DNA of 61,430 nucleotides from Alkalimonas sp. (lineage in GTDB: Bacteria > Pseudomonadota > Gammaproteobacteria > Enterobacterales > Alteromonadaceae), in the NCBI RefSeq assembly GCF_020831925.1, contig NZ_JAFIFQ010000018.1, positions 1 through 61,430 on the forward strand. The letters are read 5' to 3'. The position numbers were made by a program, and so were the translations under genes. The notes beneath the pieces are model-generated. The model was given only the letters and a program-made list of their open reading frames with translations, did no database searches and was not told where the DNA came from. This document shows, in pieces, positions 27,139 to 35,280 of the stretch (within the stretch, counting starts at the first letter, position 1; each line of letters begins with the position of its first letter).

Positions 27139-27681
27139 ATGGAAACCGCGCCCTTTCAAAATCTTGCCGTTCATCCCAATCAGTTACCTGCACTGGAGCA
27201 GCTGGACTGGCAGCCGCTATCGCCTCGCTATAGCCGACTGAATTTTTGGCTCAACAGTGCCACCAGTTTGTTACTGATCCTGCTGACACTCACCTTCTGG
27301 TTGCAGCCTTTCTGGCAACCAAGCGAGCCCAACCAACACATCCTGCTGGCTTTTGCTGGCTTGCTGATTGCCGGCAGCTTATGGGTGACTCTGTATTGCT
27401 ACCTGGCCTTTCCACGTAAACGCTTCGCCCTGCGTGAACACGATTTAAGTTTTCGCAGTGGTCTCTGGTTTGAGAAAAGCGTCACCCAACCCATTTTGCG
27501 TATTCAGCATATTGAGTTAAAACGCGGCCCGATAGAGCGCAGGGCCGGGCTGGCAACCATGCAGGTATTCAGTGCCGGTGGCGCCTTACATACCTTTGAA
27601 ATCCCCGGCTTACCGCTGGCGGAGGCGAAAAAAATCCGCCAGTTTATTTTACAGCACAAGAGCAGCCGTCAGCATGACTGA
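27139..27681 (+). CDS. Bacterial PH-domain membrane protein, YdbS-like
   Basis: A 180-residue protein with two membrane helices (about 38-58 and 70-92) and a C-terminal bacterial PH (bPH2) domain. Signatures are KRFALREHDLSFRSGLWFEK and TQPILRIQHIELKRGPIERR, then GLATMQVFSAGG. Two-gene arrays of a short (YdbS-like) and a long (YdbT-like) PH protein are common in bacteria and are inner-membrane proteins of unknown function. Its stop overlaps the long partner by 8 bases. Confidence 0.88.
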   Translation: METAPFQNLAVHPNQLPALEQLDWQPLSPRYSRLNFWLNSATSLLLILLTLTFWLQPFWQPSEPNQHILLAFAGLLIAGSLWVTLYCYLAFPRKRFALREHDLSFRSGLWFEKSVTQPILRIQHIELKRGPIERRAGLATMQVFSAGGALHTFEIPGLPLAEAKKIRQFILQHKSSRQHD

Positions 27682-29245
27682 GCAGTCTGTTAGCAACCAG
27701 GCAGCAACAACCGAGTTGCAGACCCTGCAACAATGGCAGCGGGTCTCGCCAATTGCGCTGTTGTATTTTTGTTTGCGACTTATCAAAGCCGTTTTTGGCA
27801 ATATGGCCTATCTGGCCCCGACCTTGCTGGTGTTTTATCAGGGCATCAAGCGCTACCCAGGCTATTTTACGCTGGCGTTGCTGGCCATTCTTGCACTGCT
27901 GCTCACCATTGCTTTGCTGCGCTATCTGGCATTTCGTTTTCGTGTCACCGGCGAGACGGTGGAAATTCGCTCCGGCGTGCTGCGCAAAAAACAGCTGAAT
28001 ATCCCCTTTAACCGTATCCAGAATGTACGGCTGCTGCAGCCGCTGTATTACCGACCTAGCGGGCACCTCTGCCTGCAACTGGATACGGCGGGCTCCAACC
28101 AGCAGGAAGCGCAACTCGCCGCTTTGCCCAAGGCGCTAGCCACCGAGCTGCAACAAGCCATTTATGCGGTGCAACAGCAAAGCCCGCACACACCCGCCGA
28201 TCCTGAGCAACACGCTCAACAAGCTGCAGTCGTAGCAGCCAACAATGAACGCCTGCTCTGCAGTCGCTCGGTCGGCGATCTGGTGCTTTATGGCATCAGC
28301 AACAACAGAGTAATGCTGGCGCTAGGCCTGGCGGCGCCGTTTTACAACCAGCTGACCACTGTACTCGGTGATCTGTTCCAACGGCTGGGGCTGGATATCA
28401 GTCACTGGTTTAACCCCGAACAGCAATCCTGGTTCTGGCTTGGACTGGCCGTGCTGGCATTGACCATGCTGATTATGTTGCTGATCACCTTGTTTTCCAT
28501 TGCCGCCTCGGTGCTCAGCTACTACCAGTTTCGGTTGGTGCGCAGCGAGGATCGTTATATCCGCCGCAGCGGCCTGCTGACCCGGCACGAAATCAGTATG
28601 AAGCCTTCCCGTTTGCAATGGATCCGGCTGCAGCAAGACTGGCTGGATAAAGTCTTTGGCCGTTGCAATCTGCGCTACGAGCAGGTGCAGGCGCCGATGA
28701 GCGCCGCCCAAAGCCACGCGGAACATGGCAAAATTATGGTACCTGCCCTGCCACCGAGAGAGGCGCAGCAATTGCTAAGCGAAGCATACCCAGACCAACA
28801 ACTGCACCAGGTAAGCTTTCGGCCGGTCAACTGGCGCTTTGTCATACCCAGCCTGCTGCTGTTCTGGCTGCCTGCGCTTGGCATCAGCCAGTGGGCGCTG
28901 CGGCCGGACGATGCACTGCTGGCCAATCTGCTGTTACCACTCTTTACGCTGCTGCTGGGACTCCTGCTGCTGCGCTGGCGCCGCTTTGGCTATGCCATCG
29001 ACGCCCATTACCTGTACCTGCGCCGCGGCGTGATCGGGGTAGATTATTACTGCGTACCGCTGCACAAGCTGCAGCAGGTTTCCCGCCAACAGCACTGGCT
29101 GATGCGCCGCGCCCGGCTGCGCCATCTGCAGTTAGTCTTTGCCTCCGGCAGTCTTAGCATTCCTTACATGCCAGCAGAGGACGCCGAACAAATTGCCAAT
29201 TACGCCCTCTATCAGGCGCAAAGCAGCGACAAAGGCTGGATGTGA
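27674..29245 (+). CDS. Bacterial PH-domain membrane protein, YdbT-like
   Basis: A 523-residue inner-membrane protein with repeated bPH2 domains separated by helix pairs. The first PH unit (about 95-175) has FRVTGETVEIRSGVLRKKQL and IPFNRIQNVRLLQ; the second (about 300-370) has IRRSGLLTRHEISMKPSRLQ; the third (about 440-510) has YAIDAHYLYLRRGVIGVDYY and VPLHKLQQVSRQQHWLMR. Helices lie at about 40-70, 225-290 and 388-435. The start inside the upstream gene implies coupling. An inhibitor or envelope-stability role is unproven. Confidence 0.88.
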   Translation: MTEQSVSNQAATTELQTLQQWQRVSPIALLYFCLRLIKAVFGNMAYLAPTLLVFYQGIKRYPGYFTLALLAILALLLTIALLRYLAFRFRVTGETVEIRSGVLRKKQLNIPFNRIQNVRLLQPLYYRPSGHLCLQLDTAGSNQQEAQLAALPKALATELQQAIYAVQQQSPHTPADPEQHAQQAAVVAANNERLLCSRSVGDLVLYGISNNRVMLALGLAAPFYNQLTTVLGDLFQRLGLDISHWFNPEQQSWFWLGLAVLALTMLIMLLITLFSIAASVLSYYQFRLVRSEDRYIRRSGLLTRHEISMKPSRLQWIRLQQDWLDKVFGRCNLRYEQVQAPMSAAQSHAEHGKIMVPALPPREAQQLLSEAYPDQQLHQVSFRPVNWRFVIPSLLLFWLPALGISQWALRPDDALLANLLLPLFTLLLGLLLLRWRRFGYAIDAHYLYLRRGVIGVDYYCVPLHKLQQVSRQQHWLMRRARLRHLQLVFASGSLSIPYMPAEDAEQIANYALYQAQSSDKGWM

Positions 29246-29364
29246 TCCTTAGCCCGAAATCAGTCCGCATGAACTTTAAGTCAGGGGTATCCTTCCCATT
29301 TCAGGGAAAAAAGCAGAATATCTCCACAGCACCGCGACAAAACACGATACAATAAGCTCAAGAC

Positions 29365-29405
29365 TTGACCTTTTTAGCCGATACATCGGTATCCATGCAT
29401 GGATA
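29365..29405 (+). promoter_or_regulatory. Palindromic promoter/operator of yfiRNB
   Basis: A -35-like TTGACC (29365-29370) is followed by CCGAT-AC-ATCGG (29378-29389) and then a perfect 16-bp palindrome TATCCATGCATGGATA (29390-29405). The palindromes cover the place where a -10 box would lie. This looks like a repressor or activator site controlling the operon that starts at 29431. Confidence 0.5.
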
Positions 29406-29430
29406 GCCGCTCAGTTGCTTTACTCAACAA

Positions 29431-30021
29431 ATGGATGATGTTGTGAACCCCCATTTCTGTCGTTGCTTTAAAATGACTTTGTTGTCCTTAAGTATATTAT
29501 TGCTCATGGCAACCTATGCAGGCATTGCCTCAGCTGAAGAGTCAAGGTCACCGCACGTAGCACCTCTTCCTCCTGTTTCAGAGCAAGTTGCCAACTTGGT
29601 GCTCGGTATCATTCGTTACAGCCGATGGCCTGAGCCTTTGCAACATGTCAATATTTGTGTGGTAGGCAATGTCATGCATGCAGATATTTTATTGCAGGCG
29701 ACTCATTTTATTGGTGATGTCCCGGTAGACAGCCAGGTTTTATCCATCGAAGAGGCACTGGCTCAGACCTCTGGATGCCACTTGTATTACCTGGGTTACT
29801 TATCAGGAAGTTACTACCAGCAGCTGTACGATGCCGTTGGCAATACCGCTGTCATTACCATGGAAGAAGAAAACGAACATTGCAGCATGGGTGGGATGTT
29901 TTGCTTCACGGTAGCCAACGACAAAGCCACGTTTAAAATTAACCTTGATGCCGTTTCTCGGAGCACCGTGAAGGTCCACCCAAGCGTCTTACGTTTAGGA
30001 CAGCACCGAGGTGGCTTATGA
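29431..30021 (+). CDS. yfiR: YfiR-type periplasmic inhibitor of the diguanylate cyclase
   Basis: YfiR represses the membrane diguanylate cyclase YfiN in the periplasm until envelope or redox stress frees it. The 196-residue protein has an N-terminal signal (LSILLLMATYAGIASA) and a YfiR domain: VANLVLGIIRYSRWPEPLQ, NICVVGNVMHADILL, CHLYYLGYLSG, and a C-terminal FTVANDKATFKINLDAVSRS. Paired cysteines (for example in CHLYY and EHCSMGGMFC) fit the redox-sensing disulphides known for YfiR. ATG 29431 is used; ATG 29473, nearer the signal peptide, is possible. It overlaps yfiN by 4 bases. Confidence 0.88.
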   Translation: MDDVVNPHFCRCFKMTLLSLSILLLMATYAGIASAEESRSPHVAPLPPVSEQVANLVLGIIRYSRWPEPLQHVNICVVGNVMHADILLQATHFIGDVPVDSQVLSIEEALAQTSGCHLYYLGYLSGSYYQQLYDAVGNTAVITMEEENEHCSMGGMFCFTVANDKATFKINLDAVSRSTVKVHPSVLRLGQHRGGL

Positions 30022-31253
30022 ACGTCTTGCGCAAGGAAAAAGCCCCACGATTGCCAAGCTTGCAACGCATTTACATCAGAAGCACGCTGGTGGTATTGCT
30101 GATAAGTATTTTATCACTGGCGATTATCATTGGTGGCCTTGGCATGAAGCAACTTACAGCGTTCGCCCAAATGAATTTACAGCTGGTGGCTCGCTCAACT
30201 GCAGTCACTATAGAAGCAGCCGTTTTTTTTGATGATAAAGAAATCGTTGCTGAGCAGCTCGAGCATCTTCTGAGTGACGTCGATGTTGTCCAGGCGCGAG
30301 TCACTCTGCTCAACGGTGATCACTACATCAGTTGGAAGTCAGAGCAGGCTACAGAGTCTAGTCGCGTGTCGGACAAACTCATACATTGGCTGCTTAAACC
30401 TGAAAGTGCTCCAATCGCCATGCAACAGCAAAACATTGCAACCATTACATTATGGCCTAAGGGTGAGCGCATTTTACTTTTTATGTCCTACGGGTTCATA
30501 AGTCTGCTGTTTAGTCTGGGGGGCACTCTGGCCTTGCTCATTTTGGGAACCAGGCACTTGCACCGCTTGATGAGCAAACCGCTGTTAGAGTTAGCAATGG
30601 TCACCTCGAAAGTGCGAACACAACGTGACTTCAGTCAACGGGTCTCCCGCAGCAAAATTGCCGAGATTGATCAATTGCGTATCGACTTTAACGCCTTACT
30701 AGACGAGTTAAATCAATGGCAAACGACCGTAGAGGCCGCACATACTGAACTACAGCAACATGCTTATTCAGATTCACTGACCGGTATCCGCAACCGCAGC
30801 TTCTTTGAAAAAGCACTGCATCGTGCTGTTGAGCGCGCCCAGCGTCAATCGAGCGAGCTTTCGATATTGTATATTGACGGCGATGGTTTTAAAGCCGTCA
30901 ACGATACTTATGGGCATGCTGCTGGCGATGATGTATTAAAAGCGTTAGCGCACCGAATTCAGCAAAACTTACGAGCAACCGACTTGGTAGCTCGCTTGGG
31001 CGGCGATGAGTTTTGCATCCTGATAGATGCAGCTGAATCGGCAGAAAATATTGAGCAACTTTGTGAAAAACTTATAGCCCAGGTGAGTCAACCCATCACC
31101 TTGCCGGACCAAAGTAGCGTAACAATATCCATCAGTATTGGGGTGGCACGCTTCCCAATACACGGTGGGAGTGTAGAAGAATTGATGCAAGCTGCCGATA
31201 CTGCGATGTATCAGGTTAAAGGCAGTGGTAGGAATGGATACAGCCTACCCTAG
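30018..31253 (+). CDS. yfiN: YfiN/TpbB-like diguanylate cyclase
   Basis: A 411-residue inner-membrane enzyme making cyclic-di-GMP from GTP. Helix 1 is at about 21-43, followed by a periplasmic CHASE8-like sensor domain (VARSTAVTIEAAVFFDDKEI region). Helix 2 is at about 153-178, then HAMP (KPLLELAMVTSKVRTQRDFS) and GGDEF domains. The catalytic motif is intact (LGGDEF), and RATD five residues upstream forms the inhibitory I-site that binds product. Position between yfiR and yfiB supports control by the YfiR/YfiB pair. Known effects in other bacteria are biofilm and adhesion; the nearby MSHA genes are a possible output, by inference only. Confidence 0.93.
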   Translation: MNVLRKEKAPRLPSLQRIYIRSTLVVLLISILSLAIIIGGLGMKQLTAFAQMNLQLVARSTAVTIEAAVFFDDKEIVAEQLEHLLSDVDVVQARVTLLNGDHYISWKSEQATESSRVSDKLIHWLLKPESAPIAMQQQNIATITLWPKGERILLFMSYGFISLLFSLGGTLALLILGTRHLHRLMSKPLLELAMVTSKVRTQRDFSQRVSRSKIAEIDQLRIDFNALLDELNQWQTTVEAAHTELQQHAYSDSLTGIRNRSFFEKALHRAVERAQRQSSELSILYIDGDGFKAVNDTYGHAAGDDVLKALAHRIQQNLRATDLVARLGGDEFCILIDAAESAENIEQLCEKLIAQVSQPITLPDQSSVTISISIGVARFPIHGGSVEELMQAADTAMYQVKGSGRNGYSLP

Positions 31254-31296
31254 CCATCATCGATTCAAAAAGGAAGAAAGTTAGAGGAGTACACTG

Positions 31297-31782
31297 ATGC
31301 GACTATTTCGCTGTATTTGTTTGTTCTTTGCATTGGCTTTGCTACTTAGTGGCTGCCAAGCCTCGACAGGACTAAACAACCAACAATTGAGAGTTTTAGT
31401 ACAAGAAGGATTCGAACCCCATGGCGATGAGTGGGTACTTAACTTATCCGTTCTGCTACTTTTTGGCTTTGACCAAGATATGCTTTCCAAAGACAGTGAA
31501 ACTGAGATCCGACGATTAAGTGATACCTTACGCAGTGTTGGTATCAACAGCCTCCGCATCGAAGGGCATGCCGATGCCACCGGAGACGAAAGCTATAATC
31601 TGCAACTGTCTGAGCGCCGGGCAAATAGAGTGGCAGAGGTCTTTATCTACGCAGGTACAGCACCACAGCTGATCAGCACCCGAGGTATGGGCAGCGCTTT
31701 TCCTATCGCCAGTAACGAGACTGCGGAAGGGCGCGCACAAAACCGGCGTGTCTCAATTATTGTCGGACCAAGCTTTACTTAA
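31297..31782 (+). CDS. yfiB: YfiB-like OmpA-domain lipoprotein
   Basis: YfiB sits in the outer membrane, binds peptidoglycan and captures YfiR to release YfiN. The 161-residue protein has a lipobox (LLLSGCQ) and a C-terminal OmpA-like domain (about 40-157): NLSVLLLFGFDQDMLSKDSE, RIEGHADATGDESYN, LQLSERRANRVAEVF and EGRAQNRRVSI, with peptidoglycan-binding residues in place. It ends the operon; the gap to yfiN is 43 bases. Confidence 0.9.
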   Translation: MRLFRCICLFFALALLLSGCQASTGLNNQQLRVLVQEGFEPHGDEWVLNLSVLLLFGFDQDMLSKDSETEIRRLSDTLRSVGINSLRIEGHADATGDESYNLQLSERRANRVAEVFIYAGTAPQLISTRGMGSAFPIASNETAEGRAQNRRVSIIVGPSFT

Positions 31783-31833
31783 CGACCAGCCGGATGCATG
31801 GCTGAGCTTGAAGTGGCCTGCTGCGACACAAAT

Positions 31834-31860
31834 AAAAACCCGCGGTTATTTCGCGGGTTT
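31834..31860 (-). terminator. ilvE terminator
   Basis: AAACCCGCG pairs with CGCGGGTTT over a 7-base loop. On the minus strand the stem runs into TTTTTATT, so it fits the end of ilvE; it also separates the convergent yfiB transcript. Confidence 0.82.
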
Positions 31861-31878
31861 CTAAATGGTAGAGGCAAC

Positions 31879-32874
31879 TTAGACTTTACGCAGCCAGCCG
31901 TGCTTGTCTTCGGCTTTGCCCCACTGAATGGCATTCAGTGCCTGGCGCAGTTTCATGGTGACCGGGCCGGCTTCGCCGCTGCCCACCTGATGCTCGGTGT
32001 TGCCACGGATCAAGGTGCCAACCGGGGTCAGCACCGCGGCCGTGCCCGACAGCGCAGCTTCGGCGCCCGGCTTGGCTGCACGCTCCAGCAGCTCATCAAC
32101 GCTCAGCTCGCGCTCTGAGACCGTCATGCCAAGATCGCGTGCCAGCGTCAGGATGGAATCACGGGTCACACCGTGCAGGAAGCTGGTATCCAGCGCCTTG
32201 GTAATAATTTCATTGCCATCAATCAGCAGGAAGTTGGCGGCGCCGGTTTCCTGTACGTCACCGCCCGGACAGAACAGCACCTGATCGGCCTGCACGCTGG
32301 CGCGGGCTTTTAAAATCGGTTGCAGTGCGCTGGCGTAGTTGCCACCGCTTTTCACCATGCCCATATGGGCCGCACAGCGGGCGCCATTTTCTTCCAGTAA
32401 TAAGCGCAGCGGCTTAGCACCACCAGCAAAGTAATCGCCGACCGGCGATAGCAAGACATACAGCAGAGACGACGCTGTTGGAGCAGCCGCTTTGCCGATG
32501 GCCGCTTCAGTACCAATATGGGTTGGCCGGATGTACATGGATCCCGGCGGGGCCGGTACGTCGGCAGCAAAGCGCCGCACGATGTCGATAATCATCTGCT
32601 CCAGCATCGGCGCGTCAAAAGCCGGTAAAGACAGCAGCTGACTGCTTTGCTGCATACGGGCAACGTTGCGATCCATCCGGAACAGATGAATGGAGCCATC
32701 CTCATGCCGAAACGCTTTTAAACCTTCAAAGCAGGTGCTGGCGTAGTGCAGCACATGGGCACCCGGGTGCAAGCTGATGCTATTGGATGAGACGATCTCT
32801 GCGCTGCTCCAGGCGCCGTCACTGAAGCGGGCCATTGCCATTTCTGGCATAAAAACGGTACCAAATGCTGCCAT
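31879..32874 (-). CDS. ilvE: Branched-chain amino acid aminotransferase
   Basis: This 331-residue PLP enzyme of fold type IV converts 2-ketoisocaproate and related keto acids to leucine, valine and isoleucine. Features are LHYASTCFEGLKAFRHEDGS, SMYIRPTHIGTEAAIG, and MGMVKSGGNYASALQPILKA, where the Lys of the VKSGGNYA motif is the PLP Schiff-base lysine. QETGAANFLLIDG and GVTRDSIL bind phosphate and substrate. It complements leuABCD, 25 kb away in the window. An AGGAAG site precedes the start. It follows tldD with a 133-base gap that has a small GC hairpin. Confidence 0.95.
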   Translation of the reverse strand: MAAFGTVFMPEMAMARFSDGAWSSAEIVSSNSISLHPGAHVLHYASTCFEGLKAFRHEDGSIHLFRMDRNVARMQQSSQLLSLPAFDAPMLEQMIIDIVRRFAADVPAPPGSMYIRPTHIGTEAAIGKAAAPTASSLLYVLLSPVGDYFAGGAKPLRLLLEENGARCAAHMGMVKSGGNYASALQPILKARASVQADQVLFCPGGDVQETGAANFLLIDGNEIITKALDTSFLHGVTRDSILTLARDLGMTVSERELSVDELLERAAKPGAEAALSGTAAVLTPVGTLIRGNTEHQVGSGEAGPVTMKLRQALNAIQWGKAEDKHGWLRKV

Positions 32875-33007
32875 AACTTCTTCCTGTAAGGGTTCGGGTC
32901 TAAGCCCGCTCTGAGGCGGGTTGATAAAACGACTATGTAAAGTGCCTGAGTGTACTCACTGACCGCCTGGCTGGCAAACTAATCACACCAGCTGGCGACC
33001 TTAGCGC

Positions 33008-34447
33008 TTACTGGGTACCGCCTACGGTCATGGCATCCAGCTTCAAAGTGGGCTGGCCAACGCCGACCGGGATGCTCTGGCCTTGTTTGCCACAGACACC
33101 GACACCAGTATCCAATGCCAGATCATTGCCAACCATCGACACTTGCTGCATCGCAGCCGGGCCATTGCCAATCAGGGTTGCGCCTTTGATCGGTGCCGTG
33201 ATTTTCCCATTTTCAATCAGATAAGCTTCCGACGCAGAGAACACAAACTTGCCGGAGGTAATGTCGACCTGGCCACCACCAAAATTCGGCGCATAGATGC
33301 CCTTTTTCACGCTAGCGATAATTTCTTCCGGCGCATGTTCACCGGCCAGCATGTAGGTGTTGGTCATACGTGGCATCGGCAGGTGGGCAAAGGTCTCCCG
33401 CCGGCCATTGCCGGTTGGCGCAGTGTTCATCAGCATAGCATTGTGCTTATCCTGCATGTAGCCTTTTAAAATGCCGTTTTCAATCAGGACATTGTACTGC
33501 GAAGGCGTCCCCTCATCATCGACATTCAGCGAGCCACGGCGATGTGCCAGGGTGCCGTCATCGACAATGGTGCAATGTTTGGACGCCACCTGCTGGCCAA
33601 TACGCCCACTGAAGGTGGAAGAGCCTTTGCGATTAAAATCGCCTTCAAGCCCATGGCCGACCGCTTCGTGCAGCAAGACACCAGGCCAGCCTGCACCCAG
33701 TACTACCGGCATGGTACCAGCCGGGGCATCGATGGCCGTCAGATTCACCTGCGCCATCCGTACCGCTTCGCGGGCATAGTGTTGCCAGCGCGGACCGCCA
33801 TCCACCTCGGCGGTGAAATAATCGTAATTGCTGCGACCACCACCGCCAGCGCTGCCGCGCTCGCGACGTTCACCCTGCTGAAGTAATACCGAGCAATTGA
33901 GTCGGATCAAAGGCCGGATATCGGTGGCAAAAGTACCATCACTGGCCACCACCAACATTTCTTCGTACACACCGGATAAACTAACCATCACCTGCTTTAC
34001 CCGCGCATCCAATGTACGGATATAGGCTTCGATGTGATGCAATAAGGCCACTTTTTCGGTATTGCTCAGGCTTTGCAGTGGCTCACATGGCAAATAAATC
34101 GCTTGGTTTTCCCGTCGGCTAAAGGCTTTGACGCTGCCTTGCTGGCCATGATTGGCAATACCCCGGGCGGCAGTGGCTGTTTGCAGCAACGCATCCTGAC
34201 TGATGGTATCAGCATAGGCAAAACCGGTTTTCTCGCCGCTGATGGCGCGTACACCTACGCCTTGCTCAATATTGAAAGAGCCGTCTTTTACCAAGCCGTC
34301 TTCCAGTACCCAAGACTCATGCACGCTGGATTGAAAATACAGATCAGCATAATCCAGTTGGTGCTGCAGCAAATAGCTTAAATTCTGTTGCAGATGCTGC
34401 TCGGTCAGCTCATGGGCATGCAGCAGGTTCTGTTCGACTCGGTTCAT
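33008..34447 (-). CDS. tldD: TldD metalloprotease
   Basis: TldD is the zinc-bearing partner of PmbA. The 479-residue protein has [11 protein letters not shown] with the HExxxH zinc motif at 260-265, and later the family region [20 protein letters not shown] with [18 protein letters not shown]. It overlaps the upstream amidase gene by 4 bases (ATGA). The order yhdP-amidase-tldD is a variant of the enterobacterial mreBCD-maf-rng-yhdP-tldD cluster, so it is probably in one long transcript. Confidence 0.96.
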   Translation of the reverse strand: MNRVEQNLLHAHELTEQHLQQNLSYLLQHQLDYADLYFQSSVHESWVLEDGLVKDGSFNIEQGVGVRAISGEKTGFAYADTISQDALLQTATAARGIANHGQQGSVKAFSRRENQAIYLPCEPLQSLSNTEKVALLHHIEAYIRTLDARVKQVMVSLSGVYEEMLVVASDGTFATDIRPLIRLNCSVLLQQGERRERGSAGGGGRSNYDYFTAEVDGGPRWQHYAREAVRMAQVNLTAIDAPAGTMPVVLGAGWPGVLLHEAVGHGLEGDFNRKGSSTFSGRIGQQVASKHCTIVDDGTLAHRRGSLNVDDEGTPSQYNVLIENGILKGYMQDKHNAMLMNTAPTGNGRRETFAHLPMPRMTNTYMLAGEHAPEEIIASVKKGIYAPNFGGGQVDITSGKFVFSASEAYLIENGKITAPIKGATLIGNGPAAMQQVSMVGNDLALDTGVGVCGKQGQSIPVGVGQPTLKLDAMTVGGTQ

Positions 34448-35280
34448 GGTGTCAACTCACAGTTAAAACGGTTGTGTTGCCAAAGTGGCATGGCCTGACG
34501 CACGGCCGTTAATTCATTCAGATCTATACGCACACTGATCCAGCCTGGCTCAACGCCGGCATCCGCCATTACCCGGCCGTAGGGATCAATAATCAGGCTA
34601 TGGCCATAGGTCTCACGGCCGTTGGCATGCTTACCGGTTTGGTTCGGCGCTACCACAAAGCACTGGGTTTCAATGGCCCTGGCTCGTAACAGACTGTGCC
34701 AGTGGGCGGCACCGGTGACTTTGGTAAAAGCCGATGGCACCGAGAGCACCTGCATGCCTTGCGCCGCTAGTTGCTGCATCAGACCTGGAAAGCGCACATC
34801 ATAGCATATCGTCAAACCAAGCTTTAGTCCCAGGCAGTCTGCCAGGGTGACTTTTTCACCGGCCATGGTGCTGTCCGACTCGCGGTAACTGCCGGTATTA
34901 TCGGCAACCTGAACATCAAACAAATGCAGTTTCTGATAATCCCCCAGCAGGCGACCATCTGGACCAAACAGCAGGCTGGAGGCATAGAAACGAGTGGGAT
35001 CTGCACTTTGAGTTGGGAAAGAACCCAGCAACAGGTAAAGCTGAAACTCGCGGGCCAAAGCAGCCAGTTGCTGTTGCCAGTGCCCCTGACCAAGCGGCTC
35101 CTTAAAGCGCTGTTGCCAGCCCTCGGGCCCACCAAAAATCAGCGCACATTCCGGCAACACGACCAAATGCCGCTTAAACGGTGGTAGCTGCTGCAAGAAA
35201 GACCTTATTTGCTGCAAATTAACAGCAGGCTCGGGCGCGCTGCACCATTGCAGCGCCGATAGCTGCCAATCAGTCGCCAT
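34444..35280 (-). CDS. Carbon-nitrogen hydrolase (Nit/deaminated glutathione amidase-like)
   Basis: A 278-residue nitrilase-superfamily amidase with the catalytic triad E44 ([12 protein letters not shown]), K117 (YQKLHLFD) and C159 (TICYDVRFP). Order and spacing suit the Nit1/YbeM branch, which repairs deaminated glutathione by amide hydrolysis. ATG 35280 is preferred because it starts [12 protein letters not shown]; it overlaps the yhdP end by 11 bases. The intervening position between yhdP and tldD fits co-transcription. A more specific substrate cannot be read from the sequence. Confidence 0.88.
   Translation of the reverse strand: MATDWQLSALQWCSAPEPAVNLQQIRSFLQQLPPFKRHLVVLPECALIFGGPEGWQQRFKEPLGQGHWQQQLAALAREFQLYLLLGSFPTQSADPTRFYASSLLFGPDGRLLGDYQKLHLFDVQVADNTGSYRESDSTMAGEKVTLADCLGLKLGLTICYDVRFPGLMQQLAAQGMQVLSVPSAFTKVTGAAHWHSLLRARAIETQCFVVAPNQTGKHANGRETYGHSLIIDPYGRVMADAGVEPGWISVRIDLNELTAVRQAMPLWQHNRFNCELTP

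Noticed and set aside
32885-32925. GC hairpin in the tldD-ilvE gap as an ilvE attenuator
   Set aside because: Short stem without T-run and no leader peptide rich in branched-chain codons.
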